Positions 9,729 to 21,730 of a stretch of DNA of 64,000 nt are shown here, in pieces. A model generated the notes under the pieces. That model had not been told where the DNA came from. It did not search any database and saw only the letters and a list, made by a program, of their open reading frames with translations. A program made the translations under genes and the position numbers. The stretch's first letter is position 1. Each line of letters begins with the position of its first letter. Source of the stretch: Monomorium pharaonis (taxonomy: Eukaryota; Arthropoda; Insecta; Hymenoptera; Formicidae); the NCBI RefSeq assembly GCF_013373865.1, contig NC_050472.1:16566360-16630359 (forward strand), in the 5' to 3' direction.

Positions 9729-12599
9729 ATATATAACGATCTCTAAGCGAAGAGATGAAGTGGAAAGTGAGTAAAAGTCAAGACTTTATCGTGAGAGGCA
9801 AGATGACTCACGTTAATCAAGCATCCTGACAGACAGAGGCGAAGAAACGCTTATCTCGATTTCTTTTGAAAATGTCCCTTTGACCTCTACATGACCTTGC
9901 AAATTATTCCTTAAAGGTTTATTTGAGGTTACGAGTAAATGAGGTTCTAAATGACCTTCACAATTTTGACTTGATAGTTTGGGGTGACGATGAATTAGTC
10001 TCCTACCACATGAACAATTTCCATCAGAAACATTTTTTGGTATTAGAAATAACGTTAAAGTATCTTATGTTGAACGTATAAAATGGCGTAATCTTTATTT
10101 GTGAATAATATCAGCTTTAACTCTTTACATCTCAGCAATAAAAGGTATGCTCAATTCAATATTTTTAGGGGATGAATGTGTAATGATATACAATTATTTA
10201 CCACCAAAATCGTATCAAAACTCGATGACCACGAAACGGACGATTTTTGCGATCGCTCTTTCCACCGATGAATTTCAAAGCCACATAATGTGCAAAATCC
10301 GACCGTCAATCTCCACGTGGTGCACATCGGGTCACTCTTATGACGGCTGTATGATTGAGTTAAACACGAATAAAATTAATGTGCAATATCATATTAATAC
10401 TCAAAATTCATGATATTCAAAAAATACCGTATTTATTCGCTAAAATATCCTAAAATGCAATGCAAATTTTAAACTCGTGTGCAATTAACAAAAAACATCG
10501 TAGCGACATGTTTTTTTTTTAATTGCTTAGAAAAGAAAGAACTTTAAGAATCTGAATTAATATTAGCAAGATTTTAACGAGAAACTTGTGAAAAATGATA
10601 ACAAACTGTTCCTTTTTTTTAATTAAAAAAACACGTTTGGTTTTATGCGATACAAAAAGTTCACACTTAACAAATCAAACTTTTGCCTAGGGATTCTCAA
10701 AGTAGAGTCTTTGCCCTTTAATTTAAAAAAGTACATATAATTTGGATGATTTTTCACAAAGTTGCATTACTTTGAAGATTGCTTAAAAATTCGGTCAAAA
10801 TGTTTGTCTTGTTTTTTTGCGCCAGTGTATTTAAAGTTTTTTTACTTTGCAGAAGCTTTGTTTCTTCTCCCTCTAGGCAACAAACCCCGGTCTTTCCCCG
10901 CTGTTGTCTCCGCTACTTTTTACGTACTTGTAACAAAAAAGTATGTACAACTTGTGCGATTCGGCTATTGTCTACTCATGCGAGTGAACTTGTATGCACG
11001 AGCCGACCTTCTGCACTTATTACATAATGGTTGAAAATTATTTAAATTGGTTTTACCATCTTTTCTATATAATATTAGTTTACAAATAAAAATTTTAAAG
11101 AGTTATCTAAATCTTATGAGATATTCAATAAAAAATAAATTTGAACGGCAATGCGAGACGAGTGCGGTAAGTAAAATTTAAGTGAACACTAGGTTTATGG
11201 GCTCTACCTATCTCTACGGATACGCGTTAATTTGACGCGTGAATAAAACCGCAAATTATCTTTAAAAAACAACTTAAACTAGCGCAAAAAAAAGGGACAA
11301 AAATTTTGACCAAAAATTTTGGTGCACAATGGATCACTCTGATGATGGCACTATGATTGGGTTAAACACGAATAAAATTAATGTGCAATCCCGGTAAGCA
11401 AAAAATCATTATTGCAAAGTTATTATAATGTTATTCGCTAACATAATAACGTTCCCAAGTATGTAGTTTTTAATGTTGTGTACAACATTATTATGAATAA
11501 ACTTCGACTTTAATTTGAAGGTTTCAGTAATGTTCAAATAACATTTGCAATGTTGTTGTAAATAATATTGCATTTATATTTTTTTAACATTGTGAAAATG
11601 TTAAAATAACATTGTGAAAATGTTGAAATAACAATTATAATTTAAGAAAAAAATTAAATTTATATTGTTTTTCAACAAGCACGGTTACCCTATCATAGTC
11701 GCATTTAGCACTGTGAACCACCGTCGACGTTGCTTGATTTTGAAGATCCTACGCAATCTAACACTAAGTGATGATCCATAAATACTTGATGCTTATTAAT
11801 ACATATTTATTATAGATCAGTTTAATAAATGTCACAAAGATGAAACTTGTAGTTAAATAATTTTGTTTTTTTAATGGGTTAGTTTTTAATCATTATATTC
11901 TTTTACTTTAAAAAAATATATATTTATAAATAAATATAAATTTACAGTTTTTTACTGATTTTTAAATAACAAATAATGTGAAATAACATGTGGATAACTT
12001 ATAAAAAATGTTTTTGCTCTGCTTTTCTGATAAAGCTAAAACCATATAATTATAAAATATATTAATTATAATTATAAAATATTAGAAAATAATAATTTGT
12101 GGTTATTTTTTTAAATTTCTATAAAAAATAATATTTGTATAAAACAATAGAATCTTACAAATTTTTTACTTTTAGTAAATATTTTTAGGTATTTATAGAA
12201 ATTTTTTCCGCCTGTGTTATTCATAACGTTAAATTAATAATAAAGTTAGTGTAACGTTATTAATTATAAGAACGTTGGAACACAAAACACATGACAAACA
12301 CATGAGTACGCGATATTCAACAGACAAAACAGATTTCTAGACCGAAGACAAAGAACCAAAATAATATTTAAAAAACGCGCAAAGACGAAATTATTTCGAT
12401 CGATATATGCGTATATAACATAAATATAAATTTGTACGAACAAATATAAAAATATAAAAATTGAATAATTTATATACAATATAATTCGTATTATAAACAC
12501 ATAAAAAATATTTTAATTTAAATGTCTGTAAAATTATTTAGAAATATTTAGATGTCAAATATTTTATGAATAATTAAAAAATTATATTATTAATAATAT

Positions 12600-13324
12600 T
12601 TATTGTTCCCTTTAAGGTTACAATTATACAGACCATTACAATTACATTATATACATTTTATACATTTGTTCTTTACAATTACATTTACACTGTACATATA
12701 CCATTACATCTACGCCATACTTTTGCCGTGCCCTGCAACGCAATACCTCTCCTTTCCTCTCTCGTCCCTATTTCCTATTTCCGCCATTCACATCGCTCAT
12801 TTATTATCTTCCTATTACCTACTCGCTTGTCTATTGCCATCTCTTTATTAACATCTATATCGCCTTCGCCATGCCTCTCAGTGCTCTACCATTCCTTATC
12901 CGGTTTCCTATCTCTCCGGGACTTCCGTTTTCGTTTACATTGTTTTTTCTTTTTCTACATTTCACTCACTCTTCATACTCGCATTCACTCTTTTTCCCTC
13001 CTCCATCTTTTTCCTTCTCTCTCTTTCTACCTCTCTCATCCATCCCTCTTCTCCTCCATCGTCCGCTAATATCCTTTCCACCTCATATTACCAACTTCCC
13101 TCTCCCCTCTCCCTCCAAGTTTTGCACTTCTCCCACATATGCTCCCATGTCTCCTCTCCTTCGCATAATCTACATAATTTCTCTTCATTCTCTTCCCAGT
13201 ATCTACCTTCTCTCGTTTCATTTCCTAAACTAAACCTAGCTACTCTTTTCCATCTATTTTTCCCCCACCCCTTCTTTAAGTATTCTGGGATACCCTCTCC
13301 TTTTACTTATTTATAGTACCTACT
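12600..13324 (-). pseudogene. LINE ORF2 C-terminal fragment (3' half)
   Basis: On the minus strand the frame reads EGIPEYLKKGWGKNRWKRVA, then a FSLGNETREGRYW block and a zinc-knuckle-like CRLCEGEETWEHMWEKC (CxxC...H...C). It ends with a block resembling WMREVERERRK. This matches the C-terminal domain of insect non-LTR retrotransposon ORF2. It continues from 15251-15650 once the fold-back element between them is removed. The pyrimidine-rich plus strand gives several spurious open frames here. The product would belong to a reverse transcriptase; this fragment is inactive. Confidence 0.8.
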
Positions 13325-15250
13325 AAAGGACAATGTTAGAAATCGTCGATTTTTGGTCCCACTTGCAAACGGAAAAAACCTATTCCATATGATTCTTAGA
13401 CCCATATACAATGCGAAAATACAGCTCAGAAAGCGGGAAACCCTGGGGAAAACTTTTGTCAAGTAAATTTGTATGTCAAAAATGACTGTAGGGTGCTGCT
13501 TTCGTGAGTCTAATGTTCACTGAGACATGCCTAGTTTATTTATTTATTCATTTATTTACTTGTTTTATGACCGAGAAAGGTCATTTACATAGGTTACAGA
13601 TTAGTTTTTGTCTTCTTATGCCATTGGTAACTTATCCAAATACTGACCATGTTGTTAATTGTTAACATACGCGCCAGCGCAAGTACGACGCGACTGTCAC
13701 CGACATCACGCGACTGTCACATCTGAGCTTTTCTTTGCTTATTTATTGTCTGAATACTTTTTAAAATCATGTATATAATCAATTTCATCAGTCTTGAGTT
13801 TCAAAATACATTTTAAACTCCAATAGAGACAATGGAGTTAGAGCAAAACGTTTAGAGAATTTAATGAAAATGAGATATGATAGTTCTTATTAACTTTTGT
13901 CGAATTATTTTTGTTGGATGGAATCTGAAATATAGACTTTATTAAGCTATTTTCTATGCTTAATCTGAAATACTTAATCAATTATCATATTAGGCTAGTT
14001 GAAAATATGTAATGGTGAAAACATGGAAAAAAATAATTACCAGGCAAACATTAACTTTTTTTATGAACTATTTTAATTATTCTTTAACATAGATTAAAAA
14101 CAATGTAGGTTCAATAATGTCTTTTTCTTGTAAATATTATATGCTTGTAATGCTTTTGAATAGAACATTAGATACTATCTAGTTCTAGAAATAGAACTAT
14201 CTAGCTTGATTTCTCAATGAGAATTAAAAGGAAAAAGTTCATAGAAAAAAGTTAAGACTTTGGTCGCTGGATCGCTGTGCTTAAAAAACTTGTACCTTGC
14301 TCTTCAAAAGTAAGAGTAGCATCACGACTCGCTTTATAAGAGGACCAAAGTCCTAATCTTTTTTCCATGAACTTTTTTCTTTTAAATAATTATTGAGAAA
14401 ATCGAGATGAATAGTATAATGTTCTATTCAAATGCATCACAAGCATATAATATTTACAAGAAAAAGACATTATTGAATCTACATTGTTTTTAATCTATGT
14501 TGAAGAATAATTCAAATGAATAGTTCATAAAAAGAGTTAATAATGTTTGCCTGGTAACTTTTTTTTTCATGTTTTCACCATTACATATTTTCAACTAGCC
14601 TAATATGGTAATTGATTAAGTATTTAAGATTAAGCATAGAAAATGGCTTAATAAAGTCTATATTTTAAATTCCATCCAACAAAAATAATTTGACAAAAGT
14701 TAATAAGAACTATCATATCTCATTTTCATTAAATTCTCTAAACGTTTTGCTCTAACTCCATTGTCTCTATTGGAGTTTAAAATGTATTTTGAAACTCAAG
14801 ACTGATGAAATTGATTATATACATGATTTTAAAAAGTATTCAGACAATAAATAAGCAAAGAAAAGCTCAGATGTCGGTGACAGTCGCGTCGTACTTGCGC
14901 TGGCGCATATGTTAACAATTAACAACATGGTCAGTATTTGGATAAGTTACCAATGGCATAAGAAGACAAAAACTAATCTGTAACCTATGTAAATAACCTT
15001 TCTCGGTCATAAAACAAGTAAATAAATGAATGAATAAACTAGGCATGTCTCAGTGGACATTAAACCCACAAAAGCAGCACCTTGCAAAGTCATTTTTGAC
15101 ATACAAATTTACTTGGCAAAAGTTTTCCCCAGGATTTTCCGTTTTCTGAGCTGTATTTTTGTATTGTATATGGGTCTAAAAATCATATAGAATAGGTTTT
15201 TTCCGTTTGCAAGTGGGGTCGAAAATCGACGATTTCTAACATTGTCCTTT
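13325..15250. mobile_element. 1.9 kb fold-back element
   Basis: Arms of about 940 bp face each other around a centre near 14288, with ends AAAGGACAATGTTAG and its complement. Arm identity by eye is above 95 percent, with scattered small differences such as a short CACGCGACTGTCAC duplication near 13710 present in one arm only. No open frame of note. It splits the LINE fragment around it, so it is younger than the LINE. No clear target duplication was found. Confidence 0.8.
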
Positions 15251-15650
15251 CCCGTTTCGTATTTTTTCCCATCATTCTTCTTTTTGCATCCTACTTTCTT
15301 TTTCTTCTTAATTCATCGTTCCTCTCCCTACCTCCTCCCTCGTCTCCTCCCATTCTCTTAGTACTATTCCTCTATCTTCAAAGAATCTCTTTCTCTCCAT
15401 CTCCCACTCTGATAGTCCTTTCTCCTTTAGTGCCCTTTCCCTTATTTTTCCTAAACAACTCCTAGCCAAAACGCTACCTCCTCCTTCTAATACTCTCTCT
15501 TCATATCTGCATGCCCTTTTTCCCGTCTTTTTCCTTTTTTTCTGTCTGAAGCTCTCTTACCAAATATCCCGGTGTTCTTTTCTCCACTCTTAACACCCAT
15601 CTCAGATACCTTTCCTGTAGCCTTTCTAGATTCTCCCTTTTTTTTCACCC
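15251..15650 (-). pseudogene. LINE ORF2 fragment (5' half of the split piece)
   Basis: Minus-strand translation gives NLERLQERYLRWVLRVEKRT followed by PGYLVREL. After a one-base frame change it reads RACRYEERVLEGGGSVLARS and then a lysine/glutamate-rich stretch. These are conserved blocks downstream of the reverse transcriptase domain in insect LINE ORF2. The fragment is 5' truncated, frame-shifted and split from its C-terminus by the fold-back element. Confidence 0.75.
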
Positions 15651-15659
15651 CCAAAATTA

Positions 15660-16050
15660 AAAAATTATATTATAACGTTGAATAACATTTAAAATACATG
15701 TGCCTCATGTTTTTAGACTATTTTTATTAAGACAGTAATATTATTAAGTAATATTGAAAAAATGTTTATCAGGTATTATATTACAAGCAAATATTATGTC
15801 ATAACGTTTAATAATATTTAGAAAACATTAATAAATGTTTTTAAAATATTTTAAAAATATTAGGACAGCAGTGTTGTTAAATATATTAAAAAATGTTTAT
15901 CAAACGTTATATTATAACATTTAAATAACATCTAATAAATGTTTTTAAAATATTTTAATAATATTAAGACAGCAATACTATTAACATTTAAAAAATATTT
16001 ATGAAACATTAAATTATAATGTTTTAAGAAAATTTCTCTGAAATTAACAT
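15660..16050 (+). repeat. Three degenerate tandem copies of a unit of about 110 bp
   Basis: Each copy contains a run like AATAAATGTTTTTAAAATAT, then a word like ATTA(G/A)GACAGCA(G/A)T and AAAAAATGTTTATCA. The array lies at the right end of the 4.7 kb element and may be its sub-terminal region. Confidence 0.5.
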
Positions 16051-16369
16051 TTCAAAAACTTTGATCAATGTTTTTTGCTTACTGGGATATCATATTGATA
16101 CCGTTTTATGGTATCCAAAAAATACTATATTTATTCGCTAAAATACCTTAAAATGCAGTGCAAATTTCAAACTCTTGTATAATCAATAAAAACATCGTAT
16201 TAACATGTTTCTTTTAAATTGCTTACGAAAAAATGAGCTTTAAAAATCTGAATTAATATTAACAAGATTTTAACGAGAAACTTGTGAAAAATGATAACAA
16301 ATTTTTACTTTTTTCAATGAAAAAAAAAAACATGTTTGGTTTTTATGCGATATAAAAAGGTCACCCAAG

Positions 16370-19300
16370 CAGGGCCGTCTTAAGTATTAGTACTGCTTGT
16401 GTGCCAGTGAACAATTGCCGCCCCTTCCCGTCTCCCTTAAATTGAATCTAAATTAAATTAAAATTTATATAAATATAATTTTGTTGGATTGGACAAGGTA
16501 GAAAAAACTTTTTATAGAAATAATAAGCAGAAAATTTTGAACAATCATATATTTATTTAAATAGATAGAAAATAAGAAACGATGAAAAAAATATATATTA
16601 AAAAATAATATATATATTAAAAAACAAATATAATATTAATTTTTTAATTTAAGGGGATGCTGGAGTTGTCTGTTTTACCGATTGAACACTAATTATTTTC
16701 TTTTTTACTTAGCTCTTAAATGATTTCATAGAATTGTAAATCCTTCTCCAGAATTAAAGTATAGACAACAACAAACCCTGCTAGATACAATTTTCTTTAA
16801 AAAACAAGAAAAAATTAAAAAATTATACTTTTGTGCAGTCGTCTCGTAACTTTCATCCACAACACTAAGTTTTAAAGACTCTTTACGTACAAAATAACTG
16901 TTATGCAGGGTTATCACTATAGGAAAGAATAATAATGTGCTTTCAGAACAGCTAAGAAGTTTTTGGTATAAGAGAAAAATGTCTATGAAAATGTCATGTA
17001 TGTGTGAGTGCGGATTCGGAAGAAGCCGATAAATAGAGTAATATAAAAAAAATTTTTTTGTTCTCGATATAAAATCCAATTCACAGATTGATATTAATAT
17101 GTGTACTTTAATTCTAGAAAAGAATTTCCAAATCTATAAAAGAAATATATACGAAATCTCATTAATGATGTGCACGAATGACTCTACATTATCGACCTCG
17201 ATCAAGTTTGAGAGGCAGTCCAGCATCCCCTTAATGGAGATCAATATTTACTTTTCTAGCTTTTTTAGTAGCAAGTTTTTTTATGTCTTTTTTATTCAGG
17301 CTTTTAAATATTTCATTTTCTATACTTAAAATAGCCAAAGAATTGAGTTTTTCTTGGCACATTGAAGATCTCAGATAGTTTTTAATTAATTTGAATTTAG
17401 AAAAAAATCTCCTGCAGCTTCCTTTACAGGTAGAGTCAATAAAATTCTTAAAGATATTGTTAAGTTTGGAAATGTTGTGATTAATTCATTTTTTATTATA
17501 AATTGTAATACATTGAAAGCATCAAGTTTATCTTCAAGGAAAACTGAAATATTTTCGATTAAGTTTTTCTGCATCAATGTCACACTCTTTAACTGAAAGA
17601 TTGCTCAATTTTATTTGTAGGTCCTTGCAAGTTTTCAGTCTTAAATTTTTTTTTTTTACAAAATTTTTTTATATTTAAAAACCTCAAAAAGTCATTGTAA
17701 TTTTTTATTTGTTTAAATTGTTCTTCAACTTTTAAAATGGCAATGTCTATGATAGTATAGAAAAAATTAATTTTATAGTTGGTTTTAGGATCTGATATAT
17801 TATTATCATTACTTTTGTAATCAAACATTCGTGTCACACTTGTGTCACTTAGAAAAGTTGCTTCACAATCTATATCAATTACTATTTCTTGAGCATTATT
17901 TAACATAACATTGTATTTATTATCCGATCTTATTTCTTTTAAAAAGGAAAGTAAATTATCTAGCATACTTACTAAATTAGGAATAATCATATTTGAATTT
18001 TGCATACTTTTGCTAACAACATTAATTTTTTCTAAAATCTTGTACCAGATAATTATTGAATAAATAAACTGAAAGCTTTTAACTTTAACAATAAGAGATT
18101 TGGCTAAATTTTTGGTATCATTGTCTTTGGATTTATCACTATAAATAGAGTATAAATAAAGCATCATAAACATGATGTAAATTAAATCTAAGAGCTTTGA
18201 TTGATTCTATTTGGCTCTCCCATCGAGTATCTGACAATGGTTTTAGTTCAGTTTTTAATACATTCAAGCGATGAGTAGAGGCTGAAAAAAAGTTTTATAG
18301 TTCTTGAACTATATTGAAAAAATTTGTAATATTCAATGAACCTTTAGCAGCGTCATTTACTACTAAATTTAAAGTATGTGCTCCGCAAGGCACAAAAAAT
18401 GCTCAAGGATTAATATCAAGGATTTTTTTGAAGAGCATTATTTTTTCCTTTTATATTGGCCCCATTGTCATAGTCTTGACCTCTGAGATCATTTATATTT
18501 ATATTTTTATTATTAAAAAATTTTAGAAGAAAATTAGTCAATCCTTGACCTATCGTATCTGTTACAGAGAAAAAACTTAAAAAATGCTCTCTAATTTATA
18601 CTTTTTCGGAATCTTTGTTTAGATAAACAAAACGTAATATTACTGTGATTTGTTCGTAGTGACTAATGTCTGGAGTACAATCTAGAATCACAGAATAATA
18701 TTTTGATTTATGTAATAGATTAATAATTTATTTTTTAACTTTTTGGCTTAATATATTATAGATATGAGCTTATTTTGAATATTATATCCTAAATAATGAG
18801 GTAAATGTTTATTATCATATTGAATGTCTTATGTGCTCTACTAAAAATTATCGAAAACAGCTATTGTTTCAATCATTTTTAAAAAATTGTCGTTATTTCG
18901 TTCTAAAAGATTTTCATTGGAACCCCTAAAAGCTAAATTTTGGCTTGCCAAATATTCAATTACATGATTCTTTCTAGAAAAAGTATCCAACATTTTTTTT
19001 CTAAATTTATAAGTTTTTTATTTTTGCAGTCTATAGTTGTTTCTCAAGTTTCAAAGATTTTTTTAAATTTATAACTGATAATATATTCTTAATATGCCCT
19101 TTACTTTTTTCATGCCTTTTAAGCGCTTGAGATAAATGTTTCCAGTCATTAAACCTATTACAGTCAAAAAAAGGTGAACGAGTTTTTGAACCAAACAATT
19201 TACAATTAAAACAATAAACCGCGTTTTTAGGTTCTGAATATATTAACTACTTCCGTGGAATTCTTTTATTATTACTTAATTTTTTATAATAATAACTTAT

Positions 19301-20060
19301 TGAAAACAATCTATTTTGTTTGTCAAACGGAAAAGAAATATTTTTTAGCTGAATTGGACCTAATTCTAACAAAGTGACTCTCATTTGATCTGAAATAAAC
19401 TTTGGTCAAAAACCAATGTTTCTTAGAATTACTTCTTGATGATCTGCTGATGTACTTTCAATTGATTGGTCAACTGTTGAGTCTTGATTGCCAATTTTAT
19501 CAAGAGAGAGAACATTTTCAGTATTAGAAATTGCTTCTTGAGTTGTCTCAGATGAACGTTTTTTTGTCGATGAATTCTTTTGTTTTTGTGTCGGAGTTTT
19601 TTGTGTTAAGAACTTTTTTAATGGTGTTGTACATTTTTTTACTGACTCTTCTTTCTCTAATCTTCTGTTACGATATTCAAATCCAGATAAATGCTTTTGA
19701 TTATTTGATATCTAGATATAATAAATAAATAAAATTTATTTTATGTTTTAATTTTCAATATTAAGCGATTAAAAAATATTTTATTTAAATACTTACCTTT
19801 AATTCACAGAACAAAAATTTTTTTGTTTAATGCAATGCTCGAAACGTTGATGAATCACAAATTGTTATTGCTCAAACCAAATACACTTTATAATAATAAT
19901 ACTAATGAAAACTATATTTGTGATAATTGCTGAATAACTAAATTAATCAACAGAATGGAAAACGCTTATATATTCTTTGTTTTGCTCTAAATCTGAAGAA
20001 AGCCGTTTCGTTTCTCTTACTATTTTCAACAATCTACAGACGTCTACAGACTATTACAGA
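16370..20060 (-). mobile_element. hAT transposon remnant (ZMYM-like)
   Basis: The end CAGGGCCGTCTTAAG at 16370 is a typical hAT terminus, and a hAT transposase pseudogene follows on the minus strand. I could not find the opposite terminus or the matching 8-bp duplication (expected CACCCAAG). The right limit is therefore approximate; a MITE begins at 20121. Confidence 0.65.
17236..19705 (-). pseudogene. hAT transposase with TTF-type zinc finger, degraded
   Basis: Read on the minus strand from about 19705, the N-terminus has NNQKHLSGFEYRNRRLEKEE. A TTF/ZMYM-type zinc finger follows (NAVYCFNCKLFGSK...RHEKSKGHIKN, about 19090-19245). The RNase-H-like core is partly readable (CGAHTLNLVVNDAAKGSLN and LSDTRWESQIESIKALRF near 18190-18390). 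The C-terminal dimerisation block is clear (FPNLTISLRILLTLPV; then FSKFKLIKNYLRSSMCQEKL and NSLAILSIENE, about 17290-17460). Multiple stops and frame changes make it non-functional. The family comprises hAT transposases related to the vertebrate ZMYM-like domesticated proteins. Confidence 0.85.
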
Positions 20061-20359
20061 CTACAGTTAGCTATATCTTCTGTTATTATTTTTTTGTTTT
20101 TCTTAACGCATCCATATTATGCCTCGTCTACAATGAGTCGTTAGTCGTTGGTCGTAAGAAATCTAGCCAATAACAGTTAATCTTACAAGGGGACCTTACG
20201 GGTCATGGGTCATCGATTCTTTTCATACTTGTAGGATTTGAAGATCAGTACTCGGACTTCAATTTCCTAAAGCAGTACGATGTGCTTCTCAAAAATATTC
20301 GTGAAAATCGATTTTGAAAATTTTCGATATTTTTAAGTACAGAAAATTTTGACCTATTG

Positions 20360-20435
20360 TCAGAGCCGCTCATAGCCGAGCGCACAGAGCTTTAATTTTA
20401 TAAGCGCGGAGTCGCTGGTTCGATTCTCGCTCTGT
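20360..20435 (+). other. tRNA-like sequence in fold-back copy 2, left arm
   Basis: The CAGAGC/GCTCTG stem, a TAGCCGAGCGC A-box-like word and a GGTTCGATTC B-box-like word are kept, although the flanks have diverged from copy 1. Confidence 0.5.
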
Positions 20436-21016
20436 CCCCAATTTTTTTTTAATAAGTCAATGGAGTTTTTTTTAAATCCTATATCTTAACATTTATCAAA
20501 TTGAAATGCTAATTAATTATTAAATATTTATTTGTTATTTTTTAAATAAAAATTAACATCTTTTTATTTTTAATTACCACTTGCTTGAAAATGCAAATAT
20601 TTATAATAAATTAAAATTTGGTACAAAAATGGAAAAGGTCTTATTGTTAAATGCAAAAATAATATGAATAAATAATATTCAGTTATTTTATCGCTTACAT
20701 TTTACGCTGTATCTTTAACACGTTAGTCGGAGTTTACAAGTCGAGTTTATTGTAAGTCGATCCTGGTCGATCCCCATTCTCTCGCATCTAGTTGTGAACA
20801 AAGAACAGCCTTGCAAAAAGTGGGAGAAGTAAGGGTTCCGAGAGAGCAGATGCTGTGCTATTCGTATTTTACCGTTAAATAAAAATAAAGAGATGTTAAT
20901 GTTCATTTAAAAAATAACGAATAAATATTTAATAATTAATTAGCATTTCAATTTGATAAATGTTAAGATATAGGATTAATAAAAAAACTCCATTGACTTA
21001 TTAAAAAAAAATTGGG

Positions 21017-21093
21017 GCCAGAGCGAGAATCAAACCAGCGACTGCGCGCTTACGAAACTAGAGCTCTGTGCGCTCGGCTACAAGCGGCTATGA
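21017..21093 (-). other. tRNA-like sequence in fold-back copy 2, right arm
   Basis: Inverted counterpart of 20360-20435. The B box has one change (minus strand GGTTTGATTC). Confidence 0.45.
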
Positions 21094-21469
21094 CGATAGG
21101 TCAAAATTTTGTGTACTTAAAGATATCGGAAATCTTCAAAATCGATTTTCTCGAGTATTTTTGAGAAGCGCATCGTACTGCTTTAGGAAATTGAAGTCCG
21201 GGTACTGATCTTCAAATCCTATAAATATGAAAAAAATCGATGACCCATGACCCGTAAGGTCCCCTTGTTAGAGAAGAATAAACGAACATGATTGGTTAAA
21301 TTTCTTACGACCAGCAACTAACGACTCATTGTAGACGAGGCGTGCATATTTGTCTCGTTAAATAGATAAAGGATAAGTAAAATTCGAAATACATCAAAGT
21401 GACGCGTCCCATAAACATAGTGTTAACGAAATTATAAATGAATAGTTTAATATACGTTTTGGCTCTTTT

Positions 21470-21730
21470 TCTTAAGTTATCTTCAGTGAAGAAAAAGAAA
21501 AATAAACCAAATACGATAAATTATTGAAAAACTCACCCTGGAATGAAAGTAAACGACGAAATTTGAAACTGAATAATAAAAATGGATACTTGGATACAAT
21601 CCTGCAACGATCACTTGTATGAGAGCTACCTATTTGATATGTATGATCGTCAGAAATAAACTGAGCTGGATACAAATCTATTGAACATAGAAAGGTGGAT
21701 TGCCATAAACAAATATTTATCATTAACGGT
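21470..21730 (-). repeat. Dispersed repeat, copy without MITE
   Basis: On the minus strand the words CCACCTTTCTATGTTCAATA, ATCCAGCTCAGTTTATTTC, GTATCCAAGTATCCATTTTT and AGGGTGAGTTTTTCAATAAT align with 27999-28470 on the plus strand. Both copies keep a CAGGGTGAGT or CAAGGTGAGT word that looks like a splice donor, so the ancestor may have been a transcribed gene or element. No protein family was recognised. Confidence 0.5.

Larger units (their letters stand above)
2923..10826. mobile_element. Large DNA element with long inverted ends, ISL2EU-like cargo
   Basis: ACTGGCGCAAAAAAACAAGA at 2923 is matched in inverted form by the end at 10826. The match is strong for about 500 bp (for example CCCGATGTGCACCACGTGGA near 3420 and its complement near 10313-10332) and continues weakly to about 3660 and 9890. 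Between the ends lie a broken DDE transposase (4490-6046) and a broken SWIM zinc-finger protein (7057-7573) on the same strand, separated by a later fold-back insertion and followed by an LTR complex. Without those insertions the element would be roughly 4.7 kb. The assignment to the ISL2EU (IS4EU) group of PIF/Harbinger-related transposons rests on the transposase and partner gene, not on the ends. No convincing target duplication was seen. Confidence 0.6.
11390..16086. mobile_element. 4.7 kb inverted-repeat element inserted in the copy above
   Basis: CCCGGTAAGCAAAAAA at 11390 and TTTTTTGCTTACTGGG ending at 16086 are inverted ends. Removing everything between them, with one copy of a flanking AT, restores the continuous sequence seen intact at about 10370-10400, so the boundaries are well supported. 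No transposase of its own is visible. The interior holds AT-rich DNA (11400-12600), a LINE fragment split by a fold-back element, and a tandem-repeat block at the right end. Confidence 0.7.
11278..16369. mobile_element. Second, split copy of the long-inverted-end element
   Basis: ACTAGCGCAAAAAAAAGGGA at 11278 and the GGTTAAACACGAATAAAATT word near 11359 match the 10.3-10.8 kb end. The copy resumes at 16087 with ATATCATATTGATA and runs to about 16369, where a hAT element begins. Its middle is replaced by the inserted element at 11390-16086, and its coding part is absent. Confidence 0.6.
20186..21267. mobile_element. Fold-back element with two tRNA-like units, copy 2
   Basis: Same CAAGGGGACCTTACGGGTCA ends as the copy at 6050-7056, again bracketed by TTA (20183-20185, 21268-21270). 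The arms carry the same paired tRNA-like units. The centre holds about 250 bp absent from copy 1 (about 20640-20880). Two copies with identical ends and the same duplication size establish this as a real mobile family. Confidence 0.8.
20121..21341. mobile_element. MITE split by the second fold-back element
   Basis: GCCTCGTCTACAATGAGTCG at 20121 is inverted at the right end (21341), with further matching bases (AGTCGTTGGTCGTAAGAAAT-like) inside. Without its insert the element would be about 140 bp. It hosts the fold-back element 20186-21267. Confidence 0.65.

Noticed and set aside
12603..13316. Plus-strand open frames rich in serine, leucine and proline
   Set aside because: They are the antisense of a purine-rich LINE ORF2 fragment whose minus-strand frame shows conserved blocks.
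18314..18526. Plus-strand open frame in the hAT region
   Set aside because: Antisense of the transposase block containing CGAHTLNLVVNDAAKGSLN.
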